Origin: CAYGZC01 sp964354225
Lineage (GTDB): Bacteria > Bacteroidota > Ignavibacteria > UBA10030 > SZUA-254
Direction of reading: 5' to 3'
Assembly: GCA_964354225.1 (NCBI GenBank)
Contig: CAYGZC010000135.1
Coordinates: forward strand, 1-7,670
DNA length: 7,670 nucleotides
Notes under the pieces: generated by a model
The model's input: only the letters and a program-made list of their open reading frames with translations
What the model was told of the DNA's origin: nothing
Databases searched by the model: none
In this document: positions 4,670-7,670 of the stretch, piece after piece
Position numbering within the stretch: position 1 is the first letter of the stretch
How the letters are laid out: each line of letters starts with the position of its first letter
Position numbers and translations under genes: made by a program

Positions 4670-7648
4670 CTACTTTTGTTTACGTAATAGGTAAACGATA
4701 GTATTCTTCGCATCCCACGGATCGGTAATCTCGATAAACGCCCATCTACCGAAACCTCCATGGTTATTTACTGCAGGTATCCACAGCGACTTAGCAGTCG
4801 ATACTTTTATTTCCTTATCCTTTTTCTTTTCACCGGTTACTTCTACGATAAGATTCAGCGGTTTATCTTTTCCATTACCATCGTCTATCCGTACGATAAA
4901 ATCTGGAATGTAATTATGCTCTTCTCCATTTAACGTATATGGGATATTGAAACCCAAATTCTGGTTTTTTACATAACTGATAACTTCTTCCATATCTTCC
5001 AGAGATTGAGCCATCTTTCCTTCCCAGCCACTGTGAAGAACAACATCGCTGACATGGCATTTATTTTCATGCGTGCGGTATGTAGCGCGCGTTGTATCGA
5101 AATCGACATACCGTGTAGAACCAATCGTATCAAAAGGTTGAAGTATCGGCATCAATCGTTTCAAACCATGGTCGCCATTTACTACCGCATGATAAATCTT
5201 CTGAGCCGCTTGATTTGCAAACTCTATCATAAGAAGCAATTGTGGAAAAGTATTATCCTTGCAGACAACAAATTCGGAAAGCCATTCTTTCGTGATTGTA
5301 AGAAGCTGTGGAAATAACCATGGTTTAACGTTATTATCTGTATCCCTGAAGTAATGCTCAAGCACAAACTTCGCGAGTAAAAATACAACTTCCTGTTCAC
5401 GCCGTTTTTTCAGCTCGTCCAACGTGTGAATACTCATTTCGCCGACAATTGGTGCGTTCTCTGTCTTTGTTGGTATGTTCTCCGTTGAAAGTACCATCCG
5501 TGAATCTTCTGTAAATTTTGCGGTCAGCTTTTCCGCAGGTAACTCGTACCGATAACCGATCAATCGAGGGAACGTGATCTCGCAATCAGTGCGATCTTCG
5601 ATTGCGTGGATTCGCGTTGGTATGGGTCCCGGCTTCGGATCAACAGCAGAGCCAGCAGACGGAATAAATGAGAACGGAACACCATAAACTTCGGCATATT
5701 CTGGAGAGAATTTGCCATCATCATTTGCAACATAACTCATGCGCCGCAGTCCTCTGCCAACAACTTGCTCGCAGAGCAACTGAGTACCGAAAGCGCGGAC
5801 TCCGAGTATATGCGTTACAGTATTTGTGTCCCATCCTTCTGTAAGCATCGAAACGGAGACTACACATTTAATCTGTTCGCCCAGCTTTCCAGGTTTGCCT
5901 ACTGTATTCATTACTTCCCGTAAAATATCCTCATCGGTAAGCTGATCCACATCTCTGCCAGGGAATCTTACTCTATATTCTGCTTTAAACTCATCGATTT
6001 CTGTAGCAGCAACTCTTTTAAACTCATCACTCATAGCTTCGCCCGACTCAAGCTGTTGGCTGTCTACAAGAATTGTACTCGGGCGAAAACTCCAAACTCC
6101 GTTCTCTTCATTGCTGAATATCGGTAGCTTCCCCGGTACGACAATCGTTGAATCATTTGGCAATTGTTTTTCCCAACCGGCGATGTAATCATAAACCATC
6201 TTCGATACATTCGTATTATTGCAAACAACGATAAATACGGGTGGTGTTAGACCACGGGAACGTGCTTCTGTGTTTTGTTCCCATCGCGTATAATATTTTT
6301 CATAGTTGAGATATAAACTTTGTAAAGCGCCTTCCAATTCAACGGGTAAGTTTGGCTCACCATTCAGCGCTTCTGTTTTTCGTCCTTTCTTAGGAAGATG
6401 TTCTCTGATACGAATCCATAGATCTCTATACGTGGGTTGTTCACCAACCATTGCGTCATCAGCAACAGGGACGCGAGGAACCTTTACAATACCACACTCG
6501 ATGGCATCGATCAATGAAAAATCAGAAACAACCCAAGGGAATAAAGTACCTTCTGAATATCCGGAACCTCGCAAGAAAAACGGTGTGGCAGAGAGATCAT
6601 AAATTGCCTTCAAACCGAGTTTGGCTTTTACTGCTTCTAAACCCGAAATCCATATCCGCGCTTCTTCTTCTCTCTTTTCCGCTTCTTTTCGTTCATCACC
6701 TTTTAGTATTTCTTCTTCACTGTCGACCTTTCTGCGATAACAGTGGTGTGCTTCATCGTTTATTACTATGATATTCTTTTTATTTCCAAACTCACGACAA
6801 ACACGTCTTACCATTTGTTCTGGTGTCTCGGTGAAAGCGTTAGCATCTCCTTTATTTAAAATACTTTTTGTTATCTTCCCGGCAGCAATTTTTTCTCTAT
6901 GTTTAAATGCATGGAAGTTAGTAATAATAATCTTTGACTTACAAAGCTCTTCAAATAATTCAACCGGCACAATATCCATTGCCCTATAATAATTTTGCGG
7001 GTCATTAGGTAACAACACGCGCAACCTATCTTTTATCGTGATTCCGGGTGTAACAATAAGAAATGTATCGGAGTAATCACCTTTACGTTCTCCCCGCAAA
7101 TAGTTCAAGGTTTGCCATGCAATCAGCATCGCCATGACAATTGTTTTACCTGAACCCGTTGCCATCTTAAATGCAACTCTATACAGCAAAGGATTTGCTT
7201 CTTCGTTGGCTGCCTGAATTTTATTTTCGATCCATGTGTCGTTGTAATACTTAGCAGCTTCATGAAGATAAATTGCAGTCTCGACCGCTTCAATCTGACA
7301 GAAGAACAACTTTCTAGTTCTATCATCTCTCTGCCAATGATCGAGGAGCATTCTTGTTGTTTTTGTAATACTGGGTGACGGATAATTCTGTTGCCTCCAG
7401 CGCGCCACCCTTTCCCGAATTTGATTGATAAATTTGTTTTCTTCGATACGATCTTTTGTCCACTCTGTATCGAAACTTAGTTGGCTCTTGCTTTTCTTTC
7501 GCGGTTGTGCGATAGGAACGAAGTAGGAACTTATTCTGCGTTTATCCTCGATCTCGTTCGTGATACCTTCGTCAGCAAATCGGAAGTGACGAGTCGGCTC
7601 CTCGAATGGAGAGTTAAGAATAGGATTTTCTATAATGACTTGTTGCAT
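4670..7648 (-). CDS. Restriction endonuclease, DEAD/DEAH helicase subunit (type III Res-like)
   Basis: This 992-residue protein is the DNA-translocating and cleaving subunit of the R-M system. Helicase motifs appear in order: Walker A MATGSGKT at 162-169, DEAH at 298-301, SATP at 353-356, TEGWD at 603-607 and motif VI QVVGRGLRR at 628-636. The C-terminal part holds a PD-(D/E)XK-like nuclease core: P915-D916-F in YIPDFIVRI, then E936-V-T-G-E-K in LIVEVTGEKKKDK. The usual ExK lysine is replaced by threonine, with K941-K945 just after. I recall this EVTGEKKKDK form from a family named after BPTD_3080, but could not check it. The N-terminus (NPILNSPFEEPTRHFRF) looks conserved, which supports the ATG at 7648, although no Shine-Dalgarno site precedes it. 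Only 22 bases lie upstream in the window, too few to place a promoter. Modification is presumably by the downstream methyltransferase. Confidence 0.93.
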   Translation of the reverse strand: MQQVIIENPILNSPFEEPTRHFRFADEGITNEIEDKRRISSYFVPIAQPRKKSKSQLSFDTEWTKDRIEENKFINQIRERVARWRQQNYPSPSITKTTRMLLDHWQRDDRTRKLFFCQIEAVETAIYLHEAAKYYNDTWIENKIQAANEEANPLLYRVAFKMATGSGKTIVMAMLIAWQTLNYLRGERKGDYSDTFLIVTPGITIKDRLRVLLPNDPQNYYRAMDIVPVELFEELCKSKIIITNFHAFKHREKIAAGKITKSILNKGDANAFTETPEQMVRRVCREFGNKKNIIVINDEAHHCYRRKVDSEEEILKGDERKEAEKREEEARIWISGLEAVKAKLGLKAIYDLSATPFFLRGSGYSEGTLFPWVVSDFSLIDAIECGIVKVPRVPVADDAMVGEQPTYRDLWIRIREHLPKKGRKTEALNGEPNLPVELEGALQSLYLNYEKYYTRWEQNTEARSRGLTPPVFIVVCNNTNVSKMVYDYIAGWEKQLPNDSTIVVPGKLPIFSNEENGVWSFRPSTILVDSQQLESGEAMSDEFKRVAATEIDEFKAEYRVRFPGRDVDQLTDEDILREVMNTVGKPGKLGEQIKCVVSVSMLTEGWDTNTVTHILGVRAFGTQLLCEQVVGRGLRRMSYVANDDGKFSPEYAEVYGVPFSFIPSAGSAVDPKPGPIPTRIHAIEDRTDCEITFPRLIGYRYELPAEKLTAKFTEDSRMVLSTENIPTKTENAPIVGEMSIHTLDELKKRREQEVVFLLAKFVLEHYFRDTDNNVKPWLFPQLLTITKEWLSEFVVCKDNTFPQLLLMIEFANQAAQKIYHAVVNGDHGLKRLMPILQPFDTIGSTRYVDFDTTRATYRTHENKCHVSDVVLHSGWEGKMAQSLEDMEEVISYVKNQNLGFNIPYTLNGEEHNYIPDFIVRIDDGNGKDKPLNLIVEVTGEKKKDKEIKVSTAKSLWIPAVNNHGGFGRWAFIEITDPWDAKNTIVYLLRKQK

Positions 7649-7670
7649 CGATTAAAAACAGAATATATGC

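Noticed and set aside
4670..7648. Type I HsdR subunit
   Set aside because: The motif spacing, the C-terminal position of the nuclease core and the absence of an HsdS gene fit a type III-like Res better.

Overview
The window holds a restriction-modification (R-M) locus, with every gene on the minus strand. In transcription order it contains a restriction helicase-nuclease (7648-4670), a HigB-like toxin (4654-4319), a long HigA-like antitoxin carrying an ImmA/IrrE-type metallopeptidase domain (4326-3238), a REP-associated tyrosine transposase (3203-2706), a cluster of REP-like hairpins (about 2466-2723), and a DNA methyltransferase (2424 to beyond base 1). The methyltransferase frame is open for 808 codons and runs off the window, so it is partial rather than broken.

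Source organism: this is inference only. Weak or absent Shine-Dalgarno sites at most starts, a transposase of the type common in Bacteroidota and Ignavibacteria, and ~50-nt-spaced GCTCC/GGAGC hairpins point to a bacterium of the Bacteroidota/Chlorobi (FCB) side. No marker gene settles it.

Layout and roles: the nuclease subunit has all superfamily-2 helicase motifs and a C-terminal PD...E-type nuclease core. The methyltransferase is a beta-class N6-adenine type (DPPY motif ahead of the TCGSGTT motif). Together they resemble a type III-like R-M pair, but the nuclease gene comes first and a toxin-antitoxin (TA) module plus a transposase lie between it and the methyltransferase. The nuclease-toxin gap is 15 bases and toxin and antitoxin overlap by 8, so these three genes look like one transcription unit. 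The TA module may stabilise the R-M locus or add a second layer of defence.

Three features stand out. (1) The middle of the methyltransferase gene, where the target recognition domain should lie, is about 40% GC between flanks of 54-56%, which suggests a swapped specificity domain. (2) Two unrelated near-perfect palindromes (22 and 33 bp) sit inside the C-terminal part of the methyltransferase gene and are read through in frame. (3) The hairpin cluster next to the transposase has a 51-base register, and its last hairpin encodes the C-terminal tail of the transposase.
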